Shown in pieces: positions 5,994 through 6,647 of a stretch of DNA of 6,647 nucleotides (the first letter of the stretch is position 1; each line of letters begins with the position of its first letter). The notes under the pieces were generated by a model that saw nothing but the letters and a program-made list of their open reading frames with translations, was not told the DNA's origin and made no database searches. A program made the position numbers and the translations under genes. Origin of the DNA: Nitriliruptorales bacterium (GTDB taxonomy: Bacteria > Actinomycetota > Nitriliruptoria > Euzebyales > Egibacteraceae); NCBI GenBank assembly GCA_007133145.1, contig SLNF01000142.1, forward strand, positions 1-6,647. The letters run 5' to 3'.

Positions 5994-6647
5994 GTGGCAC
6001 GATCGCTCGGCATCGACCTCGGGGGGACGGCGATGAAGTGGGTCCTCCTCGAGGACGGCGAGCCCGCCGCGGAGGGGTCGCTGCCCACCCCCCACGACGG
6101 CGCCGAGGCCGTCCTCGCGGCGATGGTGGACCTCGCCGAGGCGGTCGGAGTCGTCGAGGCCCTCGGCGTCGGGGTACCCGGGCTCTACGAGCCGGACGGG
6201 ACGACGACGCTGCTGCCGAACGTGCCCGGCGCCTGGCGGGGCTTCCCGCTCGGCCCGCGGCTCCGCGCGGCCGCCGGCGTCCCCGTCGCCTTGTGCAACG
6301 ACGCACGCGCCTTCACCCTCGCCGAGCTGCGGCTCGGCGCAGGACGCGGCTGCCGCAGCCTCGTGGCCCTCACCCTCGGCACCGGGGTCGGAGGCGGGGT
6401 GGCCTCGGCCGGGCGGCTGCACCTCGGCGCGCACGAGCGCGGTGGTGAGATCGGCCACCAGGTCGTCGACCCCGCGGGGGTGCGCTGCGGCTGCGGCGCG
6501 CGCGGCTGCGTCGAGACCGTCGCCTCGGCCCCCGCGATCGTCGCCGCGGCGGCGCGCGTCGTCTGGCAGGGCGTGGGGTCGACCCTCGTCGAGGCCTGCG
6601 GTGGCGATCCCGCGACGCTGACCGTCGAGGCCGTCGCCGAGCAGGCC
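5994..6647 (+). CDS. ROK-family sugar kinase (3' end beyond window)
   Basis: The first 218 codons of a cytosolic kinase that would transfer phosphate from ATP to a sugar, trapping the imported substrate. It begins with GTG at 5994, with AGGAGGGAGG at 5975-5984 as ribosome binding site. Landmarks in order: GIDLGGTAMK (6-15), the phosphate-binding start of the ATPase fold; GVGVPG (58-63); CNDARAF (101-107) with the probable catalytic Asp103; LTLGTGVGGGV (126-136), the second ATP-contacting loop; and GGEIGHQVV (150-158) followed by CGCGARGCVE (165-174), which with His155 forms the ROK zinc site. The protein starts directly with the kinase fold and has no winged-helix domain, so it should be an enzyme rather than a ROK repressor such as NagC or XylR. 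Family length is about 300 residues, so roughly 80 are missing. It is divergent from the transporter operon and shares its operator. The substrate is not determined; glucokinase-like activity on an aldohexose is the family default. Confidence 0.9.
   Translation, partial: MARSLGIDLGGTAMKWVLLEDGEPAAEGSLPTPHDGAEAVLAAMVDLAEAVGVVEALGVGVPGLYEPDGTTTLLPNVPGAWRGFPLGPRLRAAAGVPVALCNDARAFTLAELRLGAGRGCRSLVALTLGTGVGGGVASAGRLHLGAHERGGEIGHQVVDPAGVRCGCGARGCVETVASAPAIVAAAARVVWQGVGSTLVEACGGDPATLTVEAVAEQA

Noticed and set aside
5994..6647. ROK protein as the local repressor of the shared operator.
   Set aside because: The protein starts directly with the kinase phosphate-binding motif and has no room for the N-terminal winged helix found in ROK repressors.

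Overview
The window is very GC-rich (about 70% or more by eye), with strong GC bias at third codon positions, GTG starts next to ATG starts, and purine-rich ribosome binding sites. Together with a lipoprotein whose cysteine is followed by a long Asp/Glu-rich linker, this suggests an Actinomycetota chromosome. That is an inference; no rRNA or other taxonomic marker is present.

Layout. The left and central part is read on the minus strand. From right to left it holds: a solute-binding lipoprotein (4552-5688), a two-domain sugar ABC ATPase (2977-4464), two different CUT2-type permeases (1955-2980 and 936-1958), then after a 123-base gap a DeoC-family aldolase (99-812) and the first 18 codons of a gene with an N-terminal GxGxxG nucleotide-binding motif, most likely a Gfo/Idh/MocA oxidoreductase (1-55, cut by the window edge). 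ATPase to permease 1 and permease 1 to permease 2 are joined by 4-base GTGA/ATGA overlaps, so they are translationally coupled. To the right, across a 305-base divergent intergenic region, a ROK-family sugar kinase (5994 onward, GTG start) is read on the plus strand and runs off the window.

How it fits together. This looks like a complete carbohydrate uptake and use locus: binding protein, heterodimeric permease and ATPase for import, a kinase for phosphorylation, and an NAD(P)-type oxidoreductase plus an aldolase for breakdown. The substrate cannot be read from the sequence. A deoxysugar or nucleoside-derived sugar (from DeoC) and a cyclitol (from DeoC plus a MocA-like enzyme plus a CUT2 importer) are both possible.

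The strongest unexplained signal is regulatory. A TATCTAGACA-type sequence occurs in front of all three transcription units and nowhere else that I saw. At deoC and the ROK gene it is a 16-base exact match preceded by an identical 8-base block, placed between plausible -35 and -10 boxes. The binding-protein promoter has the same 9-base core flanked by further TAGAC half-sites. I read this as a local regulon under one repressor encoded outside the window. Other points worth attention are an ATPase with one canonical and one degraded ATP site, a 13-bp perfect hairpin between the binding-protein and ATPase genes, and an atypical phosphate-binding loop in the aldolase. I see no mobile element, CRISPR array, tRNA or rRNA, and no radically new system.
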